Source of the DNA: Rheum nobile
Taxonomy: Eukaryota > Streptophyta > Magnoliopsida > Caryophyllales > Polygonaceae
Length of the DNA stretch: 64,000 nucleotides
NCBI GenBank assembly: GCA_027886185.1
Contig: WOAB01000040.1
Span: 2,976,001-3,040,000 of the forward strand
Direction: 5' to 3'
Part shown: positions 10,548-21,620 of the stretch, one piece after another
How the letters are laid out: every line of letters begins with the position of its first letter
Position numbering within the stretch: position 1 is the first letter of the stretch
Notes under the pieces: model-generated
Seen by the model: the letters and a program-made list of their open reading frames with translations, nothing else
Told to the model about the DNA's origin: nothing
The model's database searches: none
Made by a program: the position numbers and the translations under genes

Positions 10548-11043
10548 AGCAATGTCATATATTTTCTCTTATTTTTTCTAAGTTTATGAACAACTTCTGT
10601 TCTTTCATGTATTGTGTGTTAAATGTGGTTATAGTCAACCAGCGTAATGAACAATTTGTTTTTGTCTTCTAGGTTCATTATTTTGTATTGTTTTTTTATT
10701 AATATTAGATAAAAGTTGGGCAATGGGGGTAACCCTCCCCTAATGCCTATTTACAAATCATACACAACATTCATACACAACATTATAATATGATTCATAC
10801 ACAACATTAAAACACAAATAAATACTAAAAATAAACAATAATATTTATACAACATCCACATCATTATAATATATTAAAATAACTACACGTTACGTGTGGA
10901 CCCTATGCGCTAGAAGGCAATTTTGCCTATGCGCCGAAAAGTAATCGTGTAAATATACGTGGTTTCTAGTCATCCCTCACTTCATTCACTTGCAAGAATG
11001 TGGCATTGACGCCTTCTTATCTTTGGTCATACTCATATTATTA
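10548..11043. other. 3' flank of the GRF gene
   Basis: AT-rich with no gene. It holds an eighth copy of the 15-bp palindrome at 10884-10898 (TACACGTTACGTGTG) and a CATACACAACATTA repeat near 10750-10806. The target site TATTATTA of the next element is at 11036-11043. Confidence 0.5.
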
Positions 11044-13436
11044 GGGTGGTGCTAAATATATTGGCTAAATATAGAGTATATAGGTACGTATATTGAGCAC
11101 GTCTCCGTGCCAAGTAGGCATGTACACAAATTACGTGCCAGTGTCATTTAATTACCCGTCGAATATCCGATTTTGGCACGAGAACGTTATATGTGTACGT
11201 GTCTCTTTTTTTAGTTAACTTTATAAAATAAAATAAAAAATATATATTGTAGCATGGGTACGGATCCCGTGCCCATGCTATAGTAAAAAAAATTTAAAGT
11301 TTCTTAGTTTAATCAAACTATGTGTATTGCTCCTAACTTGATTGTCGTATTATTTGAATATTAATTATACTAGGTGTAACGTAATCCTAACTTCATTATC
11401 GTATAATTCAAATATCGATTACTAATTATATTGTAATCCTAACTTCATTATCGTATTATTTGAATAACGATTGCACTAAGTATAATGTAATCATGAATTC
11501 ATTATATTATTATTCGTTATCGTATAATTCAAATATCGGTTATAATAATTATAATTTAATCCTAACTTCATTATCGTATTATTCGAATAACGATTATACT
11601 AAGTGTAATGTAATCTTAACCTCATTATCATACCCTAGAAACCCTAGGGTAAGTAGGGTTTTGGATTTAGAGTTATCAAACCCCAATGATTTTCATAACC
11701 TATAATGCTTGTAAAACTGATATTCGAATAATAATATAATGAATTTATGATTACGTTATACTTAGTATAACCGATGTTCAAATAATATGATAATGAAGTT
11801 AGGATTACATTATATCGTATTATTCGAATATCGATTATACTAACTATATTATAATCTAAGTTCATTATCCTATTACTCGAATATCGGTCATGCTAAGTTT
11901 AATGTAATCCTAACTTCATCATCATGTTATTCAAAGAACGGTTATATTAAGCGCTATGTAATCCTAACTTCATTATAGTATTATTTAAATAATGGTTATA
12001 CTAAATATACTGTAATCCTAACTTCATTATCATATTAATCGAATAACGGTTATACTAAGTGTAATGTAATCCTAACTTCATTATCGTATTATTCGAATAT
12101 CAGTTATATTAACTATATTGTAATCCTAATTTCATTATCCTATTTTTTGAATATTGGTTAATCTAAGTGTAATGCAATCCTAACTTCATTATCGTATTAT
12201 TTGAATATGAAGTTAGGACTGCATTACACTTAGTATAGCTGATATTCGAATAATATGATAATAAAGTTAGGATTACATTACACTTAGTATAATCATTATT
12301 CGATTAATACGATAATGAAGTTAGGATTACATTACACTTAGTATAACCGTTATTCGATTGATACAATAATAAAGCTAGGATGACAATATACTTATTATAA
12401 CCGTTATTTGAATAATACGATAATGAAGTTAGGATTACATTACACTTAGTATAACTGTTATTCAGTTAATACGATAATGTAGTTAGGATTACATTACACT
12501 TAGTATAACCGTTATTTGAATAATATGATAATGAAGTTAGGATTACATAACACTTAGTATAACCATTCTTTGAATAACACGATAATAAAGTTAGGATTAC
12601 ATTACACTTAGCGTGACCGATAATCGAGTAATAGGATAATGAACTTAGGATTACAATATTGTTAGTATAACTAATATTCAAATAATACGATATAATGTAA
12701 TCCTAACTTCATTATCATTTTATTTGAGCATCGGTTATACTAAGTATAATGTAATCATGAATTCATTATATTATTATTCGAATACTGGTTATACAAGCAT
12801 TATAGGTTATGAAAATCATTGGGGTTTGATAACTCTAAATCCAAAATTCTGCTTACCCTAAGGTTTCTAGGATATGATAATGAAGTTAGGATAATATTAC
12901 ACTTATATATCGTTATTCGAATAATACGATAATAAATTTATGATTAAAATATAATTAGTATAATCGATATTTGAATTATACGTAACAAATAATAATATAA
13001 TGAATTCATGATTCCAATATACTTAGTGTAATCGTTATTCGAATAATACGATAATGAAGTTAGGATTATAATATAATTAGTATAACCGATATTTGAATTA
13101 TACGATAATGAAGTTAGGATTACGTTACACCTAGTATAATTGATATTCGAATAATACGACAATCAAGTTAGGAGCATTACACATAATTTTTTAGTTTGAT
13201 TAAACTAAGAAACTTTTTAAAAAATATTGTAGCACGGGCACGGATCCCGTGCCTGTGCTACAATAATTTTTTTTATATAAAGTTAACTAAAAAAAGAGGC
13301 ACGTACACATATAATATACCCGTGCCAAAATCGGATACCCGATGGGTAATTAAATGGCACGGACACATAATCTGAATACATGCTTACTTGGCATGAGCAC
13401 GTGTATACGTACTAACCAATATATTTAGCCACAACG
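11044..13436. mobile_element. 2.4-kb foldback element with tandem-repeat arms
   Basis: Ends GGGTGGTGCTAAATATATTGG and its inverted counterpart at 13415-13436, flanked by the 8-bp duplication TATTATTA (11036-11043 and 13437-13444). Each arm has an outer 290-bp unique part (with CACGGGCACGGATCCCGTGC-like hairpins near 11255 and 13232) and an inner array of about 58-bp units. Units read TCCTAACTTCATTATCGTAT, then TATTCGAATA, then GGTTATACTAAGTGTAATG on the left and the complement on the right. Symmetry turns over near 12200. No protein is encoded. An 8-9 bp duplication with long TIRs fits a MULE or hAT foldback; the superfamily is not certain. All open frames inside are repeat translations. Confidence 0.8.
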
Positions 13437-13444
13437 TATTATTA

Positions 13445-14569
13445 ACGTTATGTTCAGTTATTATGAGTGAAAGTCGATGGAAATGCTTCCACTTTCATTT
13501 ACACTCCCTGTTTCTCTATTTTTGAGAAGAGGAGGGTAAGCAAATTACTTAACTTTCGTTCATTCATTTACCACCTCGCTTTCATTTTACCAAACAAAAC
13601 CTAATTATTTTCTATTAGGAACTTGTTCGATCACCCTAATATGTCACACGAAACTAAGTGAAGTTGGTTAAAAAAATTACTCTCTTTCATTTAGAAGTTT
13701 TTATTTCAAATAGTGAAAACGGATAAGCTTTACCCGTGCTACGGGCTATCACTAGCAGAAATTTGCACGCTTATGCAAAATGAATTTTAATTGACGATAA
13801 TTTACCGCATTTTATTCTCTTAATGTAATGAGTCTTAATAAAATTTTATGTAAAGTATGTAGGTGTAGAATGAGTCTTAATAAATTTTTATGTAAAGTAT
13901 GTAGGTGTAGATCGCAAACTCTGTCCTAAAATATTTCCTCTAAAGATGTTGAATTTGTGGTTTGAGGGATTATTTCTTAGATGTGATGAGTTTCTCACAT
14001 GAATGTTCATGTAGACAATAACACATCAATAGGCCAATCAACAAGAAATACATTCTGATATAGATTTGAATCACATGAAAGTTTTATGAAATCAATACTT
14101 TGCCCTTAGTATAGCCTTTAGAAAACTACAAAACTTGAAGTGATACAAGATAAACCTACCAGATCCGATCTAGGCTATTTGAAAGTAACTGAACTTTAGA
14201 ACACATATATTGATGGAGTATGACTTTGGATAGTTTTGATTAAACAAGAGATCATCTCAACTAAGAAGCTTGTTATATAAGCACCGAAAACTTCTAAACG
14301 TTTAGAGTAAGTTGATTGAAGCTATGGCGGTTACTAAGACAGTTGCCAACAAGTACAATGACAATTACCAATAATTACCATACAATAATCAAGTTTTCCC
14401 AACAGTTACATGATAGTTATCTAATCTGATAAAATCACATCATACACTTGCTAAATAGACTAACCTATTGTAAGGGCGGCGTTCCCTTCTAGGAAACAGT
14501 ACCCTCAAAAGAAACTAATGAAGTTCACACAATAAAGTTTTCTTTTGAAGTGAAAGTACTTTTCACATA
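13445..14569. other. Spacer without recognised genes
   Basis: AT-rich. One small tandem duplication is visible at about 13821-13910 (AATGAGTCTTAATAAA followed by TGTAAAGTATGTAGGTGTAG, twice). Otherwise nothing recognised. Confidence 0.5.
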
Positions 14570-14571
14570 TA

Positions 14572-14830
14572 CTCCCTCCGTCCCACAATGTTTGTCATGT
14601 TTGACTTTTGGACACTGTTTACCGTTGAAGAGAATCTTCAAGATTTCTTCCAATATATAAGAAAAAACATAGTTATGTGGGGTCTTGTTTGATTCGTCTC
14701 AACGAGTACTTTGATAATATCAAAAAATTATAATTTTTAGGATTATGTAATTAGAGATATTAACGATACAAAATCCGTCTCGGCAAATGTGTCCGGTCAA
14801 AACAAGACAAACAAACTGGGACGGAGGGAG
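14572..14830. mobile_element. Stowaway-type MITE (Tc1/mariner)
   Basis: Terminal inverted repeats CTCCCTCCGTCCCA (left) and TGGGACGGAGGGAG (right) flanked by a TA duplication (14570-14571 and 14831-14832). At 259 bp with no coding capacity it fits the Stowaway family. The termini are nearly perfect, suggesting a fairly recent insertion. Confidence 0.92.
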
Positions 14831-14898
14831 TAGTAAATAATTTTGTTTCACTACAGAACTCAAATATACTTACACAATCGTAGACTATACACTTCTAC

Positions 14899-15662
14899 TC
14901 ATGGCATGGTTCCGATTTTGGAAATATGAACACTGGAATCGGGTTCCATTCTATTTCGTTAGTTTTGGAGGTTTGGAGGTTCTGGTTTCGAAAAACTCAT
15001 AAAAAAATGGAAAAACTATCAAAAATAAAAATAGACAAAAAATAATATCAATTTTCAAGTCAACCAAAAATAATTCCAACTTTCAATCCATGAACCAAAA
15101 ATAGCACAAATGATTTTTTTGGTTTAAAACTCTAGCTAATCCGATAATGTATACTCGAGGTCTCTTTGTAGTTCGACGTTGTAAGTGATTCTCCTTTGTA
15201 CAAGATCTCTTATTAGGTGTAATGTTGCCATTGAATTAGCCGGTATTTAAATCGAAAAAATCATTTGTATTATTTTTTGTTCATGTGTTGAAAGTTGAAA
15301 TTATTTTTGGTTGACTTGAATGTTGGGATTATGTTTAATCTATTAGTGAAAATTGGGATTACCTTAGGTAGTTTTTCCAAAAAAAAATCAAAAAAGGTGA
15401 AACCTCCGGTTCTGGTGCCGAAACCAGGAGTTTTGGCACCGAAACCTCACGGTTACACCCGGTTTGAATCCGATTTTATTTGAAAAAATAAAAAATAAAA
15501 TTTAAAGAAAGGTGGGACCGGAGGTTTCGAACCAGTTCCGAAACCTCCGATTATCCGATTCCTATTTAAGAAAATCAGAATTAGAAGATTTATCCGATCG
15601 CGGTTCGAACCGGTTCCGATTTCATAATTTTTTCGGATTCCGGATCCGGGAGCCATCAATAT
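14899..15662. mobile_element. Possible MITE with CCGGTTCC subterminal motifs
   Basis: Both ends are dominated by CGGTTCC/GGAACCG and GAAACCTCC blocks in inverted relation: left GGCATGGTTCCGATTTTGG, right GGATTCCGGATCCGGGAGCC. About 0.76 kb, no coding capacity. The exact termini and target duplication could not be fixed. The 62- and 77-codon frames inside are not credible genes. Confidence 0.35.
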
Positions 15663-15689
15663 GCAGTTACAAGAAGTGAAGTTCATTAA

Positions 15690-16527
15690 GTGTCATCTAA
15701 AGCTCTGTCGTACTAAAACGCAATAATAATCACCAACAAAATGAACCCTATTAAATATTAATATATTTAGAAAACGGGTCCATTAATATAATTGACCTCT
15801 TCTTTTTAATTTCGAAGCCAGAGAAGTGACATATATCTGAAGTCTTAATTCATGTTGAAATCAAGAATAATTAATTAGTTGTTGATTTAGAAAGAAAAAA
15901 GTGGTTAATCTCTTTTTAAAAGCGGCGATTTTGAAAAATTGGTACTATTAAATAGGATTTCGTAACGTTTTCTGGATGATTTAGGAAATTTCATAATTTT
16001 CTGAAGAATTTACGTACGTTACTTTTCTATTTTAGCTTTTCAAAATACATTTTATCAAGAAAGCCTTAATATTTATCGGAAATAATGCATAGAATTAAAT
16101 ATTTTACGGTATGTTTGTAAAAAGTAAGTGACGGGTTAAGCTGAGGTATCAGATTGAAACTATATTGATTTATAGAGTAATGGATGAATTTAGGTGTTTG
16201 GTTCATATTGTGGAGGAAATAGATTTATGCTTTCTCACAAATCTTCAACCCAATATCATAAGACTACCCCTTCATTCATCATCATCAATCCAAAGAAAAT
16301 TTAAAAGTTAGCTTTCAACGGGATTAGAAAATGGAATTCATTTAAAAAAAACACATACCAAACGTTAGGTTTCAAGTTGGGGATTTTCTAGCATATCCCA
16401 ATCCTATGCCCGAGCACCCAACCCAAACAACCAAACACACTCGTAACATGTTGAGGATCGATCCGTCTATAAACATCAAATATGAAAAACTTCTATAACT
16501 TTTTGTAACATGTATACATGTGTGATA
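15690..16527. other. Spacer without recognised genes
   Basis: AT-rich DNA flanking the copia element; no open frame of interest and no repeat recognised. Confidence 0.5.
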
Positions 16528-16694
16528 TGTTAAGAATACTACTTAGTCTAATTAAGTTATCTTTGTAATTCAAATATCCATTAGGCTTTATCTTTAGTTG
16601 CAGCTCTATCTCTAAGAAGATAATTATATATTATAGCTTCTATATATACTTGGCTTTCCTCGTGAATATGGTTATCAGTTTTCCTAAATCTCTA
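16528..16694 (+). repeat. Copia 5' LTR
   Basis: Shares with 31978-32118 the blocks TGTTAAG, TTATCTTTGTAATTCA, CATTAG-CTTTATCTTTA and CTCTATCTCTAAGAAGATAA. The end is placed just before the primer-binding site. Numerous differences show an old insertion. Confidence 0.75.
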
Positions 16695-16696
16695 TA

Positions 16697-16708
16697 TGGT
16701 ATCAAGAG
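16697..16708 (+). other. Copia primer-binding site (initiator tRNA-Met type)
   Basis: TGGTATCAAGAG immediately follows the LTR; TGGTATCAGAGC is the usual copia site complementary to initiator tRNA-Met. One inserted A distinguishes it. Confidence 0.75.
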
Positions 16709-16756
16709 TTTGATAGACTCCCCCCTTCCAAATCATAATTCAATTTTTTTCCGTCT

Positions 16757-17489
16757 ATGGTCTCCAACAATCACACAATTCCGAATGATGTTGAGCCTAC
16801 ACGGCCCTTCATTATTGTCCAATTTACTAAAGTTATCCCCGATGAACTAACGACATGGCAAGCCCAAATCAAATCTACTCTTGTTGGGTATAGATTGTTC
16901 AAGTTCGTTGATGGTCCATACCTTGCACCACCATCTACCCTGACGACGGCTCAAGTTACAAATCCGAACTCGGCTCATGCAACTTGGATGCGTCAAGATC
17001 AATTACTCTTTGGGGCGCTTGTTGGCACACTCGGTGCATCAGTTACGCCTCTTGTCACACAAGCCACAACCACCCAAGAGGCTTGGAAACTACTTGAAGA
17101 CACATATGCCAAACCTTCGAGGGGCGTATCAATTAAATCAAAGATCAACTTTGCAACTTGAAGAAAGGAAATCACTCTGTGACATAATTTATGCAGCAAG
17201 TCAAGGGTTGCATCGATCTTCTTACTTCTTTAGGCAAGCCCCAAGATCCAGAAGACATTGTTAACTATGTCTTGAAGGGCCTTGACTCACCCTTTCAGTC
17301 GATCATTGATCGCGTTCAAGCTCGGGAAAACCATAATCAAATTTGAAGAATTACATGATAACTTCATCACCAAAGAGCTTCAAATTAAGGTGGGTGCCTC
17401 TTCCTCCTCATCGCCGCCTAGTACCATGTCGATGCAGACCAAGCTGTTCAAGTTAAAGAACCGCCAACAACCTCACCTGTAGTCTCACT
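16757..17489 (+). pseudogene. Copia gag, N-terminal portion, frameshifted
   Basis: The frame opening at 16757 reads like copia Gag: a start followed by VQFTKVIPDELTTWQAQIKS, then FVDGPYLAPP, WMRQDQLLFGALVGTL and AWKLLEDTYAKPSRG. It stops at 17161. The matching C-terminal part (LEERKSL, then FEELHDNFITKELQIK at about 17340-17400) continues in other frames to the Athila-1 insertion at 17495. Gag would form the particle shell. Frameshifts and stops make it non-functional. Confidence 0.8.
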
Positions 17490-17494
17490 CGTAG

Positions 17495-18785
17495 TGACAA
17501 GGCCGGAAACCGGTGTCGTTTTCCTGTCGAAGAAATCCTAATTCACCTACTAAAGAGTATAGCAAGCAAGTCATGGTCGATCCCACAGGGAGTCGGTTAT
17601 CTGTATGCAATTAACGTGTGACTAATAAGTAGCAGGGGGGTTTTAGAATATTCGCAAAGTAACAGAGATGCAAGCTTTAAAAGAAGAAGAAATATGATGA
17701 GGGGAAGTATTCCACTAGACAAATATCCACACTGCAGATGAAACAGGTTGATCACTGATAACTATTGTTCCAAGTTCTTTTCACAATCTTATAGTTATTC
17801 CCATCCTGATCTTATGTACTACCAATTATCACAGTTGTTGATAGACTTATCACGATATCAATGGAAGAAAACCTTACCACTAACAAAGCAATAGCGATGC
17901 ACACAAGGATATATGATACATGCAAATAGAAGAAAACCTTACTACTTAACATGCAAATAATTCTCTCTCACAATTGCGCACTCGTATTCCACTATATGCA
18001 ACAATTGTGTTTGCCACTAGGTAAGCACTCGTATTCCATTATATGCAAACCCTAGCACTATGATAGATATCGATAAACCTAGTTAGCAACTCTAGATAAA
18101 TCAATACAAACCAATAGACACTATGCTCAAGAGAATTAAACCAACTTTATAAGATATAGAACAAGGAATAGAAATCTCACAACCAATTCATTACAATGCT
18201 TCAATTGTCTAGCGAAACAAAGGTGTTTAGTTCTCCATTCGTTCAAACCCTAGATCTGGAATGAATAAAGAGAGAGAACGTCCTCTTCTCTAAAACTAGA
18301 AAAACTCTTAAATAGGTTCAGAAAAGATAAGTTAAACCTAGCAAATAAAAATAAGGAAATAAAATAATAGAAAGTAGAATATCCAAAAATGCTAAAATCG
18401 GAAACAAAAGAACTGCTGGCCGCGAGCCGTCGACCTCCACCGCGGGGCGGTGAGTTCCACTGCGGGGCGGTGGCTTCGTTGTGTCGCCTTCTCTGAGATC
18501 CACCGCCGGGTCGCGGTGGCTTGTGGCGCGGGGCGGCAAAGACCAGCTTCTTCAGTTCTTCATCTTCTGCTCTCCTGTACTACCAAGTGATGGTAGCCTT
18601 CCTCCATGAATCCTGAGCAGATCTTCTCCTCCATCTTCTTCATCCTTCATTAAGTTGTAAATCCTATGATATCTTCATTTCTTAACTCTTCTTCTGGATT
18701 ACAGACTTAGCCTAAATCTACATTGAAACTCCATCTAAATCATGTCAATAATCACTAGTTAAGGTGCCTGAAATGACACCTATCA
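17495..18785 (-). repeat. Athila-1 3' LTR
   Basis: Minus-strand sense starts TGATAGGTGTCATTTCAGG and ends GGCCTTGTCA (TG...CA). It carries a GC-hairpin cluster at 18435-18540. The 73-codon frame there is a translation of the LTR, not a gene. Confidence 0.95.
18435..18540. repeat. GC-hairpin cluster, Athila-1 3' LTR
   Basis: Contains CACCGCGGGGCGGTG (stem CACCGC/GCGGTG, loop ggg), a CACTGC variant of it, the longer form CCACCGCCGGGTCGCGGTGG and a GGCGCGGGGCGG remnant. The partner LTR has the same cluster at 28157-28264 with several transitions. Confidence 0.85.
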
Positions 18786-18799
18786 AATTCCCTCACACT
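18786..18799 (-). other. Athila-1 polypurine tract
   Basis: Minus-strand AGTGTGAGGGAATT directly abuts the 3' LTR start, where plus-strand DNA synthesis is primed. Confidence 0.7.
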
Positions 18800-18949
18800 T
18801 AGACCTTTACTCGTCCCGAATAAATCAAAACTAATCATACTCCAATCATCAAAACTAAGGCCTCAGGAAGTGCAGGCAAACATGATACCAGTGACTACAA
18901 CAACTCAACAATTAGCTCCAGACAACCAAAACAAGTGATGTGAGATAAA

Positions 18950-19230
18950 TCTATTCCTAACTCATGTCTCGCTCCTTATCGCTCCAGAGTGACCTACCCG
19001 AACTCCTTATATCACCTCTGCTTATGACGCCAGCCTCCAAAATGATCCTAAAATCACTTCTTTTTTTCTTTACGCTCATCTTGCCTAGGCGCCCTCTTGG
19101 GTTTTCACATAGCCACTCATTTCATTTTGCTAGACATCTCACATGTACTCACATCACTCCAGTCTACTTTTGCACCGGTCTATACCAGTCGGACTACCTG
19201 CTTATTACCTGAACCGCACTTTCGGGTTTT
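18950..19230 (-). other. Conserved 3' noncoding block of the Athila-like elements
   Basis: Recognisable in all three Athila-like elements (also 38200-38470 and 53700-53985): CCAGAGTGACCTACCCGAA, TTATATCACC, CCTTTTGGGTTTTCAC or close variants, CACTCATTTCATTTT, and GCCGCC-CTTTCGGGTTTTC. It lies between the last ORF and the polypurine tract. Open frames on the plus strand here shift between elements, so it is conserved as RNA/DNA rather than protein. Its role is unknown. Confidence 0.7.
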
Positions 19231-19451
19231 CAGCTCATCCCAAGGTTTTGATTTCCTTTTTCAAATATTTTTGGTTTTTTTTTTTGAAAATAAATGCTCG
19301 AATCTGAAATGCAAATACGAATTGCATAAACAAACTATGTACAATAACTATGATAAGCAACAAGTCTAAATCCCTCCCTCACACTTGAAACACACATTGT
19401 CCTCAATGTAGAGACGAAGACAGAACGAAATAGGGGAGAAAGAAAATAAAC

Positions 19452-20657
19452 TCACTGGAAAGGTGGATATGGTGGATAGCCCGGCGGAGGTGGGTACCGC
19501 CCAAAGTAGTGCTCCTGCAGAGATGCCTCAGCTGAACTCAATCGGCTCGTGATATCCCTCTCAATATCAATCTGCAAAGTCTGCAGGCGAGTTAGCATCC
19601 CCACATTTGCAGCGTATTGACGCAGTGTGAAAGCATCAAAACGAGCAAACACCTCATCCCAAGGAATCTCAGAAGTCGATGCAGAGGAGGAGGCAGCAGC
19701 ATACGCAGGGGCAGCAACCTGGAGACTATCCTCAGAATCGGAAGGAACGACCTCAGCGTCAGATGGAATGAACCACTGCATGAAATTTCACGGGTAGGTA
19801 AAGGGGCGAGGAAGCTGCAGCACGTGACCTCCATAAGAACACCAAAGGAATTGCTCCGGTGAGTTGTTCAACATACCACACCGTCGCAAGCATGGCATGT
19901 CGTAGCGAACAAGCATGATCGGCTGAGGAATAGTGTCAGTCTGCACTCTGGCGGCCGCAACCAAAGTGATCAGACCACCCTGAACAATATCTTGCGCTTT
20001 ACCCTCACGAATCCTCTGGAGTTTGCGCGCCCATACCAAAATCCAACAAGGAGTCTCCTCATCCAAAGGGTCGAGCATCGGAGAGAACAAACCAAGACGC
20101 TTCAGAGAAATCTTCCTATCCTCCGCACTCCCACAAAATGACCGCACCAGCACAGAATGAATTAAGCGTAGACAGGGGTGCACGAGCTTGTTACTGGTTT
20201 CCTTCCCTTTATGATAAGCAGACATTCCCGTAGCGGTAATCCAGAATTCTTTAGTGTCCGCCTCATCGGGTCCCTTCTTCCACCCAGCAGTAGGTGGTCT
20301 AGACACTCCCAGAACATCCCTGACTTCCTCAACTGGCATCTCGTAAGCCCGTCCCTCATACTTGAATCTTATACCCGCAAGCACCTTGCGTACCTCACCC
20401 TTAATAGTGCGTCTCTCAGTATATCTTGACATGGTGGTGATAAACTGGTAACAAAGCTCAGGGAACGCAGGGGCACACTTGCCTAGGAAGCCACCCAATC
20501 CTAACTTATTCAAGCACAGTTGGACCATCTCTAGCATACCCAACTCAGCCAAAGTCCCACTATCAAAGAATCGAGGCGGAAGCACAGTCCTCTCTGCAAC
20601 CACATCATAAGCCATATTCTCCTCTACAGTCATGCCAACCTTCCTAGCTCTCAGCAT
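19452..20657 (-). pseudogene. Athila-type ORF in env position (one in-frame stop)
   Basis: A 289-codon frame (20657-19788) and a 109-codon frame (19781-19452) are in the same phase, separated by one TGA at 19788-19790, giving about 400 codons overall. The first part has the pattern of the Athila ORF family: FPELCYQFITTMSRY, an IRFKYEGRAYEMPVEEV strand and DVLGVSRPP, then a conserved LVHPCLRLIHSVL segment. The second part has a helical FARFDAFTLRQYA region and a Pro/Tyr tail (PPPPGYPPYPPFQ). The family is found downstream of integrase where retroviruses carry env; a true envelope function is unproven and no clear signal peptide or membrane anchor is visible here. The start at 20657 is the first in-frame ATG before a stop. 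Confidence 0.75.
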
Positions 20658-20734
20658 AATGAAAGAATTGGAAACTTGGAGTCAAAGAGCTAGACAAAGA
20701 GGACTTACAAACCAAAGACGGGGGTTCACCAAGG

Positions 20735-20912
20735 GTTCACCGCGGGGCGGTATGCTCCACTGCGGGGCGGCGACAAAGACCAGTTACTCCACTGAAGGCT
20801 GCCGCCGGGTCGCGGTGAGGACTGTCGTGGGGCGATGATTGTTCAACCTTCTTCTCTAAATCAAAATTCCCGACTCGCGCGAGGCGGTGAAACTCCAACG
20901 CGAGGCGGCGAC
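20735..20912. repeat. GC-hairpin cluster before the env-position ORF
   Basis: Copies include CACCGCGGGGCGGTAT, CACTGCGGGGCGG, GCCGCCGGGTCGCGGTGAGG and two decayed copies with GAGGCGG cores near 20880-20912. Confidence 0.8.
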
Positions 20913-21378
20913 TGTATGATCAACCCTATCTCGACCTCCGACAAGCCTAGACAAAGCCTAACTTCCTCCAATCACACCTCCAAAACTTCACAACACCTCC
21001 CTTCAACTAATAGACACCACGGGGCAGTCGGACAAGTATAATGTGGTGGCTCGGGTATGGGAATCTGAAACTGGGTTCAAGGATCTTCCATAGACAAGGC
21101 TTAGAGCAAGGGAGGGGTAGCGATTATGGGATTTGAGGTTGAGGACGTGAGGGGAGAAAGAAGGGCGCGACAGAAAGAGAGAAAGAAAGAAAGAAAGAGT
21201 GAGGAGGTTAGGGTTTGGCGGGAGTGTCTAATGGGTAATGGGGGTAAATACCAGGAACCGGACCAAGGAATGATCCAAATAACACCGTCCAATCCTTCGT
21301 ATCCAACTTGGAAAATGTGTTTGAAAATAAAACAGTTTTTTTTTTTTAGAAAATCAGAGTTGAGTGAAAATACCCAGG

Positions 21379-21414
21379 CTTCACCGCGGGCCGGTGAGGT
21401 TCACCGCGGGGCGG
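21379..21414. repeat. GC-hairpin pair downstream of integrase
   Basis: Two adjacent copies, TTCACCGCGGGCCGGTGAGG and TTCACCGCGGGGCGGTCG, separated by almost no sequence. Confidence 0.85.
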
Positions 21415-21620
21415 TCGTGTGTTTCCTGGAGAGTTAAACTCGCCTCCATTTACTTTCGTACCTGACACGTTAGTAGCAGGCGAACGAAACAAAGCAAAAG
21501 AAGTACGAAAAAGGGTCTAAGGAAAGAAAAGTCAAAGGAAAAGAAAAAGAAGAATACCTCGGGTTGCCTCCCGATCAGCGCCTTGGTTAACGTCGTTGGC
21601 TCGACGTAGGCTGTGGCCTA

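Larger units (their letters stand above)
20658..21620 (-). other. Region between integrase and the env-position ORF
   Basis: No ORF of interest. Holds GC-hairpin clusters at 20735-20912 and 21379-21414 and a short GAAA microsatellite at about 21176-21199. On the minus strand this would be the leader of a spliced subgenomic transcript if one exists. Confidence 0.6.

Noticed and set aside
11460..13162. Open frames with Asn/Tyr/Leu/Ser repeats
   Set aside because: Periodic peptides come from the 58-bp DNA repeats in the foldback element.
21176..21199. GAAA repeat as a possible polypurine tract of Athila-1
   Set aside because: Too far from the 3' LTR and purine-rich on the wrong strand; the tract adjacent to the LTR at 18786-18799 fits better.
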